A DNA stretch of 64,000 nucleotides from Lentibacillus saliphilus (GTDB taxonomy: Bacteria > Bacillota > Bacilli > Bacillales > Amphibacillaceae), in contig NZ_JABJXD010000001.1 in assembly GCF_019093865.1 (NCBI RefSeq), positions 248,001 through 312,000 on the forward strand. The letters run 5' to 3'. The notes beneath the pieces are model-generated. The model was not told the DNA's origin. It did not search any database and saw only the letters and a list, made by a program, of their open reading frames with translations. Position 1 is the stretch's first letter. Each line of letters begins with the position of its first letter. Positions 10,420 to 20,652 of the stretch are shown here, one piece after another. Made by a program: the position numbers and the translations under genes.

Positions 10420-10608
10420 ATGGCCAGAAAATGTGTTGTTACAGGGCGTAAAACCCGTACTGGAAACCAGCGCTCCCATGCCATGAACGCAAACAAACGC
10501 AGTTGGAAAGCAAACGTACAAAAAGTCCGTATTATGGTAAACGGCAAACCAAAACGTGTGTATGTATCGGCACGCGCTCTTAAATCAGGTAAAGTAGAGC
10601 GGGTATAA
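10420..10608 (+). CDS. rpmB: 50S ribosomal protein L28
   Basis: Ribosomal large-subunit protein of 62 residues, starting [21 protein letters not shown]. The ATG at 10420 has AGGAGGG at the right spacing; a second ATG at 10414 touches the ribosome-binding site and is unlikely. The protein has one cysteine and no CxxC pairs, so it looks like the zinc-free form of L28. It is transcribed against its neighbours, as in B. subtilis, and ends in a good terminator. Confidence 0.97.
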   Translation: MARKCVVTGRKTRTGNQRSHAMNANKRSWKANVQKVRIMVNGKPKRVYVSARALKSGKVERV

Positions 10609-10628
10609 TATACGATAATTCATGAACG

Positions 10629-10660
10629 AAAAAAGCATCCATCAAAAGGGTGCTTTTTTT
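10629..10660 (+). terminator. Terminator after rpmB
   Basis: AAAAGCATCC pairs with GGGTGCTTTT (one G-U) and is followed by a run of T. It lies about 20 bases after the rpmB stop and is oriented for plus-strand transcription. Confidence 0.85.
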
Positions 10661-10803
10661 CGTTAGTAAGCGTTTAGGCGGTACTTATATTATGAGACAC
10701 AATCTTTATGTGCATACAGTATGTTTGATCATCATTACGATGCTCAAAACCCGTATTAAACTCAAATCCATCTTTTTATTGATCTACACCCAATAAAATG
10801 TGT
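10661..10803. other. Intergenic spacer between converging rpmB and spoVM
   Basis: About 140 bases of AT-rich sequence between two terminators of converging genes. I see no ORF with a ribosome-binding site, promoter or repeat in it. Confidence 0.6.
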
Positions 10804-10843
10804 CAAAAAAATGAGCTTTTGCCAACAATTGATGACAAAAGCT
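10804..10843 (-). terminator. Terminator after spoVM
   Basis: On minus, AGCTTTTGTCA pairs with TGGCAAAAGCT (one G-U), followed by CATTTTTTTG. It lies 11 bases after the spoVM stop. Confidence 0.8.
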
Positions 10844-10853
10844 TAATGACGTA

Positions 10854-10937
10854 TTACTTTTCTTTCTTAAATACACCTATTACCATTTGGACAAATCCAC
10901 CAACAAACCTTGGGAGCTTAATTGTATAAAATTTCAT
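10854..10937 (-). CDS. spoVM: Stage V sporulation protein M
   Basis: A 27-residue peptide starting MKFYTIKLPRFVGGFVQ and ending in a basic tail. It matches SpoVM along its length, including Pro9, and is predicted to form an amphipathic helix. In B. subtilis SpoVM recognises the convex forespore membrane and recruits the coat ATPase SpoIVA. It has a strong GGAGGGGG site 5 bases before the ATG and lies 30 bases after thiN. A CATACTAT sequence at 10994-11001, inside the end of thiN, resembles a -10 box for a sporulation sigma factor, but no clear -35 box was found. Confidence 0.95.
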   Translation of the reverse strand: MKFYTIKLPRFVGGFVQMVIGVFKKEK

Positions 10938-10967
10938 GAGTTCCCCCTCCTCTTGGACAACTGTTGC

Positions 10968-11624
10968 TTAAAGATCACGGCTCTTTACTATCAATAGTAT
11001 GCCGCTTTTAAAGGAAAAAGTACCACTATTTCTAACAAGCTTATTAGAAATACAGAGCGTGGAGCCCCATGAAATGTCAGCGTTCTTTAGTGGATAATAA
11101 AAACCATCTAGCGTTAACCCTGTTACCCATTCTGTGTGTGGTATGAAAGACACATGTGGGTAACACGGTTCATCATTGACCGTATGTAACCCTGGACGAG
11201 TTGCCATAACCTGACTCTGCTTGTCGACCATCACAGCAGAAATGTTGTGTTCCAAAAGCTTCACAAGCAATTGAAGATTTATCAGTGTATGATCAAATCT
11301 TCCACCACTCAAACCGAATAAATATAGATGGGCTGGCTGAAGATCGTGAGCGATTTGGACCGCAAGTTCTAAATCTGTCCAATCTTTTTCTTCTGGATAT
11401 ATTTGAAACGTTTTAGCAGCTTGTTTGATCCGATCTTTTTCAGCAGCAGATACAGAATCAAAATCCCCTACCGCATAATGTAGAGGCAAATTATTTTGCA
11501 AAATTGTCAAAGCACCACGATCAGCGCCAATCCATACATCAATATCGGCAGCCTCTGGTATTAATTGCAAATCAGGAATCAGATCGCTTGGACCATTACC
11601 AACGATCGCTACAGTTCGATCCAT
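10968..11624 (-). CDS. thiN: Thiamine pyrophosphokinase
   Basis: Transfers pyrophosphate from ATP to thiamine, making the coenzyme thiamine diphosphate. The 218-residue protein has the family motifs GADRGA, VGDFDSV, EEKDWTDLELA and FGLSGGRFDH. The ATG at 11624 follows the rpe stop by one base and gives the family N-terminus (MDRTVAIVGNGP); the ribosome-binding site is weak, so translation probably depends on ribosomes finishing rpe. Last housekeeping gene before spoVM. Confidence 0.92.
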   Translation of the reverse strand: MDRTVAIVGNGPSDLIPDLQLIPEAADIDVWIGADRGALTILQNNLPLHYAVGDFDSVSAAEKDRIKQAAKTFQIYPEEKDWTDLELAVQIAHDLQPAHLYLFGLSGGRFDHTLINLQLLVKLLEHNISAVMVDKQSQVMATRPGLHTVNDEPCYPHVSFIPHTEWVTGLTLDGFYYPLKNADISWGSTLCISNKLVRNSGTFSFKSGILLIVKSRDL

Positions 11625-11625
11625 G

Positions 11626-12288
11626 TTACATATCCGTTCGTGTTGATCCGATGATTTGTTCGATAGCAGCTTTTCTGTCTTTCTTGTTAAATACCGCACT
11701 TCCAGCTACGAGAATATTAGCGCCTGCATCGGTACATAGCTTCGCTGTTTCGGATGTCACGCCCCCGTCAACTTCAATATCAAATGTTAAACCTTTTTCC
11801 TTGCGCCATTTCGCAATCTGCTCTATTTTTGTAATCGCGCTATGAATAAAAGCCTGACCACCAAACCCCGGGTTAACGGTCATAACTAAGACCATATCAA
11901 CTTCTGGGAGTATATCTTTGATCATTTCCGCAGGGGTTGCTGGATTAAGAACAACACCTGCTTTCACACCTTTACTTTTGATTAATTGAATCGTTCTGTG
12001 CAGATGTGGACATGCTTCTTGATGGACCGTAATAATAGAAGCACCCGCATCTGCAAAAGCTGGAATGTACGTGTCAGGCTGTTCAATCATAAGATGAACG
12101 TCTAATGGAAGTGATGTAACAGGACGGATGGCATCAACAATAAGTGGGCCAATTGTTATATTCGGCACAAAATGGCCATCCATAACATCAACGTGAATCA
12201 GTTCTGCCCCTCCTGCTTCAACCTCTTTAATTTCTTCTCCTAATCTTGCAAAATCAGCGGATAAAATGGATGGTGCTATTTTAACCAT
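11626..12288 (-). CDS. rpe: Ribulose-phosphate 3-epimerase
   Basis: Interconverts ribulose 5-phosphate and xylulose 5-phosphate in the pentose phosphate pathway. The 220-residue TIM-barrel protein starts [13 protein letters not shown] and carries the metal and catalytic motifs [28 protein letters not shown] and EVDGGV. The start at 12288 has GAGGT 5-6 bases upstream, within the end of rsgA; one base separates the rsgA stop from this ATG. Longer in-frame starts lie inside rsgA and are rejected. Confidence 0.96.
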   Translation of the reverse strand: MVKIAPSILSADFARLGEEIKEVEAGGAELIHVDVMDGHFVPNITIGPLIVDAIRPVTSLPLDVHLMIEQPDTYIPAFADAGASIITVHQEACPHLHRTIQLIKSKGVKAGVVLNPATPAEMIKDILPEVDMVLVMTVNPGFGGQAFIHSAITKIEQIAKWRKEKGLTFDIEVDGGVTSETAKLCTDAGANILVAGSAVFNKKDRKAAIEQIIGSTRTDM

Positions 12289-12289
12289 A

Positions 12290-13171
12290 TCAATACCTCG
12301 GCTTTCTGGATTGAATTTCATCATAAAAATTAAGATAATGCTTATACCGGAATGCAGGGACGGTACCTTCATCGACAGCTACCTTCACAGCACAACCAGG
12401 TTCTTGGCGATGTGTGCAACCACGAAATTTACATTGATGATTTAAATGACGCATTTCCGGAAAACAATCACTTAATTCATCTAAGTCAATTTCAGAAAAA
12501 TCGATAGAGCTGAATCCAGGTGTATCAGCAATTAACCCATCATAAACATCAAGTAGTTCAACGTGTCGAGTTGTATGCTTTCCACGTCCAAGACTCTTTG
12601 ATATATCACCTGTCTCTAAATTTAGAGTTTGATTCAGTTCATTAATTAACGTCGATTTTCCAACACCTGATTGTCCGGCAATGACACTCACTTTATTAGT
12701 CAAATAATGTCCTAACTTTTGTATGTCCGTTTGGTCTTGAATGGACAAAGGAATGACGGGGTAACCAATCTGTTCATAAGCCTCACGATATGCTTTAATG
12801 TCAAGGTCTATGTTCGAATGACTTAAATCCATTTTTGATATGACGATGATTGCATCAATACGTTTGGCTTCCATTAACAATAAAAAGCGGTCAAGCAACA
12901 GCGGACTAAAAGACGGATCAACGGCTGAGCTCATAATAATAGCTTGATCAATATTCGCAACGGGCGGACGAACGAGCTCGTTCTGTCGTTCTTGAATATG
13001 TGTAATATAGCCTTCATTGTTTTCTCTCGGTTCAAATTGAACGAGATCTCCAACCAATGGCTTTATTGCCTGATTCCGGAACACGCCTCTCCCCCTGCAT
13101 TGATATAAAATTGTCCCATTTTTAACGTAATAAAAGCCGCTCAAAGCCTTTAAAATTCTTCCTTCAAGCAT
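12290..13171 (-). CDS. rsgA: Small ribosomal subunit GTPase RsgA
   Basis: Circularly permuted GTPase that checks late maturation of the 30S subunit. The 293-residue protein has an N-terminal OB fold, then the G motifs in permuted order: ISKMD (G4) before GQSGVGKST (G1) and DTPGF (G3). A C-terminal zinc site is formed by [12 protein letters not shown] and GCAV. It starts directly after the prkC stop. The prpC-prkC-rsgA order is conserved in Firmicutes; PrkC phosphorylates RsgA in B. subtilis. Confidence 0.96.
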   Translation of the reverse strand: MLEGRILKALSGFYYVKNGTILYQCRGRGVFRNQAIKPLVGDLVQFEPRENNEGYITHIQERQNELVRPPVANIDQAIIMSSAVDPSFSPLLLDRFLLLMEAKRIDAIIVISKMDLSHSNIDLDIKAYREAYEQIGYPVIPLSIQDQTDIQKLGHYLTNKVSVIAGQSGVGKSTLINELNQTLNLETGDISKSLGRGKHTTRHVELLDVYDGLIADTPGFSSIDFSEIDLDELSDCFPEMRHLNHQCKFRGCTHRQEPGCAVKVAVDEGTVPAFRYKHYLNFYDEIQSRKPRY

Positions 13172-15160
13172 TTATCCACCTTCCTTATATTGAACGGTCT
13201 TTTCAATAACAACCTCATCATCACGGACCACCTTATACGAAGCAACCTCACCAGGCGCAATCGTTAAGTCAATGGTGAATTCTTTATCCTCTGAGATGAG
13301 CTCTTGGCGTGCGACATGAGAAATATCCCGATTCATATCGTCAATATAAATGGTGACTTGCTGTTGCGGAAGTGTGTCTGTTTCACCATCATCCTGGTTT
13401 AGAATATATTGGACGACAAATGTTTCTGAAACGGTCGATATCGGCTTTTCTTCAGGTCCACTAGAAAAATAAACATCAACTGTATCACCTTTATTTAACT
13501 CAGCGGAAGGAGATGGATCGTGTCGAATAACTTCACCTTCAGGCACTGTATCGGAATGCTCGGTCAATTTATTCATTTGAAGATCATGCTCATTTAAATA
13601 CCTTTTAACCTCATCTTCCGTCATGTTTTTGAGATTAATCAATGATATTGTTTCCGGTCCAATACTAACATCAAATATAACCCGTATGTTCTCCGGTATC
13701 ACTTCATCTCCAGGAGCTGGCTGTATATGCGCAATAATATGACCTTCAGGTATATCTGAATGCTTTTCAATGGCAATGATGTCTTCATAGCCCTTATTAT
13801 TTAATATTCGTTTGACCTGATTAAAATTTTCTCCCGTATAATCGTCAAACGTTACAGTTTCCTTGCCCTGACTCACAAAAAGGGTGACTTCTTCATTTTG
13901 TTCAACCTTTTGTCCAGGTTTGGGACTTGTTTTAATGACATACCCTTCGTCCACTTCTTCTGAATACATGAGTTCTTCAACACCTTGAAGCTGAAGCTCT
14001 TCCAGAGCATCTAATGCATCTTCATATGTCAAACCGACAACATCTGGAATTTCTATTTCTTCTGGTTGCAAAAATGTTGGAACCATAATGATTGCAGTGA
14101 TGATGACGGCAAGAGATACAATTATCGCACTAATCCACACCCATTTTCTTCGTTTCTTCTTTGGTTGTTGTTCTAGCGATTGTTTCTTTTCTTTGCTATT
14201 CATTTGTGTCGTATCATCTGTATGAACAATCGTATCGTCATTCTTATTAAGCTTGAATTGATCGTCACGAATGATTGGAATGGCCTTCGTTTCTTCACCC
14301 GCTTCTACGGGCGGCGTAAAGCGATCCACTTCTTGGTTTGACGGATGCAATGCGCGTTCAAGTGCTTGTTCCATTTCATACATGTTTCCATAACGATGAA
14401 AAGGATCTTTAGCTGTAGCTTGTAATACGATATTTTCAACACTTTGTGGGACAGCTAGGTTAAACTTCCGGACTGAGGGTGTATCACTTTGCAAGTGTTT
14501 GAGTGCAATGGCAACAGGGGTTTGACCAGAAAATGGTAACCGACCGACCAATAACTCAAACAAGACAATACCGAGTGAATAGATGTCCGACTTTTTAGTT
14601 GCCATACCCCCACGCGCTTGTTCCGGCGATAAGTAATGTACAGAACCTAATATTGAATTCGTTTGTGTGAGTGCTGTTGCACTTAACGCAATCGCAATCC
14701 CAAAATCCGTTACTTTTACTTGACCAAAACGATCTATTAATATGTTTTGAGGTTTAATATCACGATGAACAATATTGTTGGCATGAGCATGCGCAATAGC
14801 CGATGAGATCTGTTTCATAATATCGAGCGCTTCTTCCACCTCAAGCGGCCCATTTTGCTGTATGTATTCCTTCAATGTCATACCGTCAACATATTCCATA
14901 ACCATATATAAAATATGATCCTCTTCACCGACATCATATATGTTGACGATATTAGGATGTGATAAACTTGTTGCAGATTGTGCCTCTCGATCAAATCTAG
15001 CAATGAATTCATCATCATTAGCAAATTCAAATCTCAGCACCTTGATGGCAACATCACGATCTAAAATCGTGTCATGTGCCAAATACACATTCGCCATACC
15101 ACCCCCGCCGATCGTTTCTTTGATACGATAGCGTTCATTAAGTAATTGACCCTTCATCAT
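13172..15160 (-). CDS. prkC: Serine/threonine protein kinase with PASTA domains
   Basis: Membrane kinase that senses muropeptides or lipid II and controls germination, wall and translation targets. The 662-residue protein has a cytoplasmic kinase domain (residues about 12-270, with GGGGMANVY, HRDIKPQNIL, DFGIA), a basic juxtamembrane stretch, one transmembrane helix near 343-365, three extracellular PASTA repeats (about 370-570) and a C-terminal domain. The start codon overlaps the prpC stop. The partner phosphatase gene prpC lies directly upstream, so kinase and phosphatase are made together. Confidence 0.96.
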   Translation of the reverse strand: MMKGQLLNERYRIKETIGGGGMANVYLAHDTILDRDVAIKVLRFEFANDDEFIARFDREAQSATSLSHPNIVNIYDVGEEDHILYMVMEYVDGMTLKEYIQQNGPLEVEEALDIMKQISSAIAHAHANNIVHRDIKPQNILIDRFGQVKVTDFGIAIALSATALTQTNSILGSVHYLSPEQARGGMATKKSDIYSLGIVLFELLVGRLPFSGQTPVAIALKHLQSDTPSVRKFNLAVPQSVENIVLQATAKDPFHRYGNMYEMEQALERALHPSNQEVDRFTPPVEAGEETKAIPIIRDDQFKLNKNDDTIVHTDDTTQMNSKEKKQSLEQQPKKKRRKWVWISAIIVSLAVIITAIIMVPTFLQPEEIEIPDVVGLTYEDALDALEELQLQGVEELMYSEEVDEGYVIKTSPKPGQKVEQNEEVTLFVSQGKETVTFDDYTGENFNQVKRILNNKGYEDIIAIEKHSDIPEGHIIAHIQPAPGDEVIPENIRVIFDVSIGPETISLINLKNMTEDEVKRYLNEHDLQMNKLTEHSDTVPEGEVIRHDPSPSAELNKGDTVDVYFSSGPEEKPISTVSETFVVQYILNQDDGETDTLPQQQVTIYIDDMNRDISHVARQELISEDKEFTIDLTIAPGEVASYKVVRDDEVVIEKTVQYKEGG

Positions 15161-15912
15161 GATGCTTCACCTTCTCCCACGTTTCCATTCAAAACAATGG
15201 CGAGCGAAATATTATCCTCGCCACCTCGGTCATTAGCCAACTGAATAAGTTGCTTTCCTGTTGTCGTAATGTCAACAGCGTCATTTAAAAATGATTGCAA
15301 TTCTGGCTCAGACACTTTATCTGTTAAGCCATCTGAGCACAAAAGAAGCATATCACCTTTATCCCAATTAATCGTCTTAACATCAGCATTCACATCATAT
15401 TCTGTTCCGAGAGCCTTCAAGACGACATTTTTCCTTGGATGGTCATGTGCTTGTTCTTTTGAAAGCTGCCCAGAGCGAACGAGCTCATTGACTAAAGAAT
15501 GATCCTCAGTCATTTGGGTAAACCCATTAGCATTCATTAAGTAACACCTACTATCACCAATATGAGCAAGCGTAACAAACTCATACGTACAAACCGCAAT
15601 TACGATCGTTGTTCCCATACCACTATAGTCCTTATGGCGTGTTGCTTGATCATAGATAGATCTGTTCATTTCCTGAACGATTTGTCGTAACCACGTTTCA
15701 ATTTCATCAGGCGTTTGAACATGTTCAATGTTTTCCCATTTTTTTTGAAGAAATGATGTCGCCATATTGCTAGCGACATCACCTGCTTGGTGTCCACCCA
15801 TACCATCCGCAACAACTGCTATGGATTGTCCAGTTTGATTCTCATATATGCCACCTGAATCTTCATTGTGGTGTCGGACTTTACCTTTATCAGTCAAAAA
15901 TAGTGTCTTCAT
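15157..15912 (-). CDS. prpC: PP2C-type protein phosphatase
   Basis: Metal-dependent phosphatase that reverses PrkC phosphorylation. The 251-residue protein has the PP2C motifs VADGMGGHQAGD (metal aspartate), HIGDSR, TEDHSL, LLLCSDGLTD and GGEDNISLA. It starts at ATG 15912 behind GAGGGG and overlaps prkC by 4 bases. In B. subtilis rlmN lies between rsmB and prpC; here it is missing, and only 37 bases separate rsmB from prpC. Confidence 0.96.
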   Translation of the reverse strand: MKTLFLTDKGKVRHHNEDSGGIYENQTGQSIAVVADGMGGHQAGDVASNMATSFLQKKWENIEHVQTPDEIETWLRQIVQEMNRSIYDQATRHKDYSGMGTTIVIAVCTYEFVTLAHIGDSRCYLMNANGFTQMTEDHSLVNELVRSGQLSKEQAHDHPRKNVVLKALGTEYDVNADVKTINWDKGDMLLLCSDGLTDKVSEPELQSFLNDAVDITTTGKQLIQLANDRGGEDNISLAIVLNGNVGEGEAS

Positions 15913-15949
15913 CTTTTCACCCCTCTAACAGCGACATCAATTGTCTAAT

Positions 15950-17293
15950 CTACTTCTTCATCAGACGTACAAGAAAGAACCCATCTGTCTCAAACGTGTG
16001 TGGAAAAAGCTGCAAGCCATAATCCGATTGATCTACCGAGTCTTTTATCGGATCGGGAAGTTCCGCCCAAAAAGTCTGATCAACAGCGTATTCTGGGTGA
16101 TGCTCTAAAAATGTTTGAATGACATGTTCATTTTCTTCTAAATCAACTGTACACGTACTATAGATCATTCGTCCACCTTTTTTCAGTGTTGGGGCAATAT
16201 GAGTGAGAATATCGAGCTGTATCTGTGACAACTTTTTGATATCCGCTTCATTTTTGTTGTATTTAATATCTGGTTTTCCACGAATTACACCTAACCCTGA
16301 ACATGGCGCATCAACGAGGATACGATCAAAGGACTCGGCAGGTAGATGAACATTTCTAGCATCACCTTGTTCAGTATTGATGATCGACAGCCCTAAGGTT
16401 TTCGCTTTGTCTTGAATTAAATTGAGTTTCTTCTTATGAAGATCATATGCTCGAATTTGTCCTTGATTATTCATTTTTTCAGCGATATGCGTCGCTTTTC
16501 CGCCTGGTGCGCTACACGCATCTAGAACATTCATTCCTTCACGAACGTCTAGCAATTCACCTACTAGCATAGAACTTTGATCTTGGATCGTTGCGAGACC
16601 TTCAGAAAGAACGTTGGACTTAAGAATATTGCCTTTATCTATTATAATCCCTTGTGATGAAAGCTTTGATGGCCTCACTTCAAACCCTTCTGCCTCTAGC
16701 TGAGCAATCATAGCCTTACGTGATGTTTTTAAAGGCTGGATACGGATAGATACCGGGATATGATGCAGGTTAGCGTGACACATTTGCGCTGTTACATCAA
16801 AACCATACATGGAAATCCAGCGATTAACGAGCCATTCCGGATGACTTGTCGCGATCGCCAACTGCTTTGCTTCAGGGGTAATAGACGCTAAATCTGGAAC
16901 ACCTTTGCGCTGAATGTTGCGCAATACGCCATTGATAAGAGAGGCAATGCCTTTATGCCCTCTCTGTTTTGCGATTTCAACGGCTTCATGGATAATTGCA
17001 TGATCAGGTACTTTGTCTAAGTAGACCATTTGATAAACAGACATCCTGAGAAGCATTTTCACCCATGGCTGTAGCTTTTGGTTTCGTTTTAAAAAAGCAT
17101 CGAGGTAAAAGTCAATTGTCATTTTTCGTTGCATCGTGCCGTACACAATTTCAGTGAACAGTCCTTCATCTTTCTTACTGATGTGTTGCTGATTAATTTC
17201 GTGACTAATCACTAGGTGACTATAGCCGCTCTTTTGTTCAATTTTGATGAGGACGTCTAATATTGCCATTCTTAGTTGATGTGGTTTATTCAT
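15950..17293 (-). CDS. rsmB: 16S rRNA (cytosine-967-C5)-methyltransferase
   Basis: Methylates C967 of 16S rRNA. The 447-residue protein has an N-terminal NusB-like RNA-binding domain (about residues 1-140) and a C-terminal Rossmann methyltransferase with the SAM-binding motif DACSAPGGKATH and the two catalytic cysteines in DAPCSGLG and YSTCTV. The start follows AGGTGATT and lies directly against the fmt stop codon. Full family length. Confidence 0.95.
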   Translation of the reverse strand: MNKPHQLRMAILDVLIKIEQKSGYSHLVISHEINQQHISKKDEGLFTEIVYGTMQRKMTIDFYLDAFLKRNQKLQPWVKMLLRMSVYQMVYLDKVPDHAIIHEAVEIAKQRGHKGIASLINGVLRNIQRKGVPDLASITPEAKQLAIATSHPEWLVNRWISMYGFDVTAQMCHANLHHIPVSIRIQPLKTSRKAMIAQLEAEGFEVRPSKLSSQGIIIDKGNILKSNVLSEGLATIQDQSSMLVGELLDVREGMNVLDACSAPGGKATHIAEKMNNQGQIRAYDLHKKKLNLIQDKAKTLGLSIINTEQGDARNVHLPAESFDRILVDAPCSGLGVIRGKPDIKYNKNEADIKKLSQIQLDILTHIAPTLKKGGRMIYSTCTVDLEENEHVIQTFLEHHPEYAVDQTFWAELPDPIKDSVDQSDYGLQLFPHTFETDGFFLVRLMKK

Positions 17294-18229
17294 TTAATCA
17301 CCTATTTTCATCCCTGTGGTCAATTCCGTCGTACCACGTAAAAAATCACCTGCTGACATACGTTTTTTACCTGCTGGTTGTACTTCTGTTAGCCGTATGC
17401 CCTTTCCATCACCACATAAAATGGTAAGCGATTCTTCATTGACGTCAACAATTTCTCCTGGTTGACCAGAATATGACTTTGTATCCTTTTCTCCCCACCA
17501 CACCTTGAGCGTGTGCCCGTTTAATACTGTATAGGCAACTGGCCATGGGCAAAGACCGCGAATATGATTGTATATAGATGTGTGATCTTTTGTCCAATCA
17601 ATTTGTTCTTCGCCCCGTTGAATGTTAGGCGCAAAGGTCGCTTGTGCTTCAGATTGTTTTACGGGATTGACTGTACCAGCAAAAATACTAGGAAGCGTCT
17701 CTATCAATAACTGAGCACCTAAAGCGGACAATTTGTCATGTAGCGTGCCTACGTGATCAGCCTCTTCAATGGTAACCTTATCTTGTGCAAGCATGTCTCC
17801 TGCATCCAATTTATCAACCATATACATGATGGTGACGCCTGTTTCTTGTTTTCCTTGTAAAATAGCATAGTGAATTGGAGCGCCGCCTCTTAATTCTGGT
17901 AGTAGTGAGGCATGAACGTTAATACACCCATATCGTGGTCCTTTCAACAGCTCACTAGGTAACAGTTGGCCATAAGCGGCGGTAATGATTAAATCTGGCT
18001 CAAAGTCTAAAATATACTGATAGTCCGTTTTAAGCTTCTCTGGTTGGTAAACAGGGAGACCTGCTTCTTCTGCAGCCACTTTTACAGGAGGTGGGGTGAG
18101 CACCTTTTTTCTGCCTTTCGGGCGATCGGGCTGTGTCACAACGAGAACAATTTCATAATCTGTTTGTAATAACGTTTTTAAAATAGGAACCGAAAAATCA
18201 GGTGTTCCCATAAATACGATTCTCTTCAA
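17294..18229 (-). CDS. fmt: Methionyl-tRNA formyltransferase
   Basis: Formylates initiator Met-tRNA using 10-formyltetrahydrofolate. The 311-residue protein starts [15 protein letters not shown] and has the catalytic motif [17 protein letters not shown]. The start codon is TTG at 18229, 9-10 bases after GGAGGA. In B. subtilis def (peptide deformylase) sits between priA and fmt; here only 14 bases separate them, so the deformylase gene must be elsewhere. Confidence 0.95.
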   Translation of the reverse strand: MKRIVFMGTPDFSVPILKTLLQTDYEIVLVVTQPDRPKGRKKVLTPPPVKVAAEEAGLPVYQPEKLKTDYQYILDFEPDLIITAAYGQLLPSELLKGPRYGCINVHASLLPELRGGAPIHYAILQGKQETGVTIMYMVDKLDAGDMLAQDKVTIEEADHVGTLHDKLSALGAQLLIETLPSIFAGTVNPVKQSEAQATFAPNIQRGEEQIDWTKDHTSIYNHIRGLCPWPVAYTVLNGHTLKVWWGEKDTKSYSGQPGEIVDVNEESLTILCGDGKGIRLTEVQPAGKKRMSAGDFLRGTTELTTGMKIGD

Positions 18230-18243
18230 TGTATATCGTCCTC

Positions 18244-20652
18244 CTACATCAGCTGATAAGGCTGCATGTCAACTGTAATCATTAATTCTCCATTAGTCGT
18301 TTCGCGTTCAAATTGTTGAATCACTTTTCGAATCAATGTTTTTAAGTTTGGTTCATGTTTATATTTTATCATGCATTGATAGCGGAATCTATTTTTGATT
18401 CGTGTTATCGGTGATGGTGTTGGTCCGAGAATAACTGTTTCTTCTCGTGTGTATTTTGCCAACAATGCTACAATTTGTTGCGTCGTTTGAATGACCTTTA
18501 TCTGATCAGGGTGGGATACCGTCAGTAAAGCTAAAAACACAAATGGCGGATATTGAAATGTTTTACGTATTGCCATTTCACGGTTATAAAATGCTTCAAA
18601 TTGATACGTGCTCGCTAATTCAATGCTGTAGTGTTCGGGTGTGTAAGTCTGGATAATCACTTCACCAGGCAGTTCATGGCGTCCAGCTCGACCACTGACT
18701 TGTGTTAACAATTGAAACGTCTTTTCGGACGCACGAAAATCAGGCAAGTTAAGCATTGCATCAGCTGTTAAAACGCCAACAAGGGTAACATTTTCAAAAT
18801 CGAGTCCTTTTGCAATCATTTGAGTACCGAGTAATATATCAGCTTCTTTACGAGCAAAGCGTTCAAGTAATCGTTCATGCGCACCTTTGCGTCGCGTCGT
18901 GTCCACATCCATACGAATGATGCGTGCTTCTGGTAGTAATTTAACAAGTTCTTCCTCAACCTTTTGCGTACCCGTTCCAAAATACCGGATCATATCACTA
19001 TCACAACTTGGACACGTAACTGGTACCGCTTCTTCATACCCGCAATAATGACATTTTAACCGATTTGTATGTTTATGAAACGTCAGTGCAATATCACAAT
19101 GCGGACATTCATTCACATGGCCACAATCGCGACACATCACAAATGTGGAGTAGCCCCGTCTGTTCAAAAGCAAAACAATTTGTTCATTTTTGTCTAGACG
19201 GCTATGTATATTGTCTAATAACATTCGAGAAAACATCGTCCGATTTCCAGCATGCAGTTCTTGACGCATATCGACGGTCGTAACTTGAGGCATTGATTGC
19301 TCATTCGTTCGTTTTTTTAACACGGCCAGTTTATAGCGTTCTTTTTGTGCTCTAGCATACGATTCTAAAGACGGTGTAGCACTTCCAAGAATGACAGGGC
19401 ACTGATGGTATTGTCCCCGATAAATCGCGACATCTCGTGCATGGTATCTTGGCTGCTCCTCTTGTTTATACGTTGTTTCATGTTCCTCATCGATAATGAT
19501 TATTCCAAGCCGCTCAAACGGTGCAAAGACAGCTGACCTTGCCCCTACAACGACTTGTACTTCCTTTTGATGAATGCGGCGCCACTCATCGTATTTTTCA
19601 CCAACAGATAAAGCGCTGTGCAAAACAGCTACATTTTTACCGAATCGCCCTTTAAAGCGTTTAACCATTTGAGGTGTTAAAGAAATTTCTGGCACCAAGA
19701 CGATCGCTTCTTTTCCATTATCGACCACATCTTGAATTGCCTGTAAATATATTTCTGTTTTGCCGCTTCCAGTCACACCATGCACGAGATGAACAGCATG
19801 CTTATGCTCAGCAATGTCAGTTTGAATGGGTTCAATTGCCTTTCTTTGTTCATCTGTCAATATCAGTGGAAAAGTCCTCGAATACTGATCATCGTTGACC
19901 GGATTACGATAAACCTCCTGACGATAAATGGTAATCAACCCTTTATCAACAAGAGCCTTTAGCGGACTAATCGTCGTTTTCAGTTGTTCAATTAATACCT
20001 TTTGTTCAATTGGCTCAGGATTTTGAATGAAATGATTGAGTACGTCTCGCTGTTTACGAGCAGAAGCAGCTAAATCAAGACCTGCTTCCTCCAGAAGATG
20101 AGACGGCTTTAATGGTTTAACGATTGTTTTATATTTCTTGGTCACCCGAGATTTAACGACATAATTGACGTAGAGATACCCTTCCTGTATACATTTTTGA
20201 ATGTCACGATAGGATAGCTGTGTTTGCTCTATTTCCTCAAATGGAATAACAGAGCGTTCAGCGAATACGCTTGCGATACTTGGAGGGAGATGGCTATCGG
20301 TCAGCTTAACCAACTCTTTATTATAGGTCGCTTTAAATACTTGTGGTAGCATCGCTTGAAAAACTGTTATATACAGACTTAAGGTTTGTTCTGCTAACCA
20401 CTTACCAAGACTAATCAATTCTGTCGTTAATACGGGGGTTAAATCGAGCACTTCTTGTATTGGCTTTAAGTTATCAAACTCTGATTCATTCGTTACCTTA
20501 ACGATAAAACCGCTGATTTTACGTGGACCAAATGGAACGATCACGCGCATGCCTGGCTTAACGACGTCTTGTAAATGCTCTGGAACAGAATAATCAAATG
20601 TCTGATTAATGGCATTTGCTGGCACATCCACGATGACCTTAACGACCGTCAT
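18244..20652 (-). CDS. priA: Primosomal protein N' (replication restart helicase)
   Basis: Restarts collapsed replication forks by loading the primosome. The 802-residue protein has an N-terminal DNA-binding domain, Walker [10 protein letters not shown], the DEEH box, the aromatic-rich loop [15 protein letters not shown], and a zinc-binding insert with paired CxxC motifs ([22 protein letters not shown]). It begins inside the end of coaBC (14-base overlap). Confidence 0.96.
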   Translation of the reverse strand: MTVVKVIVDVPANAINQTFDYSVPEHLQDVVKPGMRVIVPFGPRKISGFIVKVTNESEFDNLKPIQEVLDLTPVLTTELISLGKWLAEQTLSLYITVFQAMLPQVFKATYNKELVKLTDSHLPPSIASVFAERSVIPFEEIEQTQLSYRDIQKCIQEGYLYVNYVVKSRVTKKYKTIVKPLKPSHLLEEAGLDLAASARKQRDVLNHFIQNPEPIEQKVLIEQLKTTISPLKALVDKGLITIYRQEVYRNPVNDDQYSRTFPLILTDEQRKAIEPIQTDIAEHKHAVHLVHGVTGSGKTEIYLQAIQDVVDNGKEAIVLVPEISLTPQMVKRFKGRFGKNVAVLHSALSVGEKYDEWRRIHQKEVQVVVGARSAVFAPFERLGIIIIDEEHETTYKQEEQPRYHARDVAIYRGQYHQCPVILGSATPSLESYARAQKERYKLAVLKKRTNEQSMPQVTTVDMRQELHAGNRTMFSRMLLDNIHSRLDKNEQIVLLLNRRGYSTFVMCRDCGHVNECPHCDIALTFHKHTNRLKCHYCGYEEAVPVTCPSCDSDMIRYFGTGTQKVEEELVKLLPEARIIRMDVDTTRRKGAHERLLERFARKEADILLGTQMIAKGLDFENVTLVGVLTADAMLNLPDFRASEKTFQLLTQVSGRAGRHELPGEVIIQTYTPEHYSIELASTYQFEAFYNREMAIRKTFQYPPFVFLALLTVSHPDQIKVIQTTQQIVALLAKYTREETVILGPTPSPITRIKNRFRYQCMIKYKHEPNLKTLIRKVIQQFERETTNGELMITVDMQPYQLM

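Noticed and set aside
10994-11001. Sigma-E or sigma-G promoter for spoVM
   Set aside because: A good -10-like CATACTAT is present but no matching -35 element at normal spacing; not listed as a promoter.
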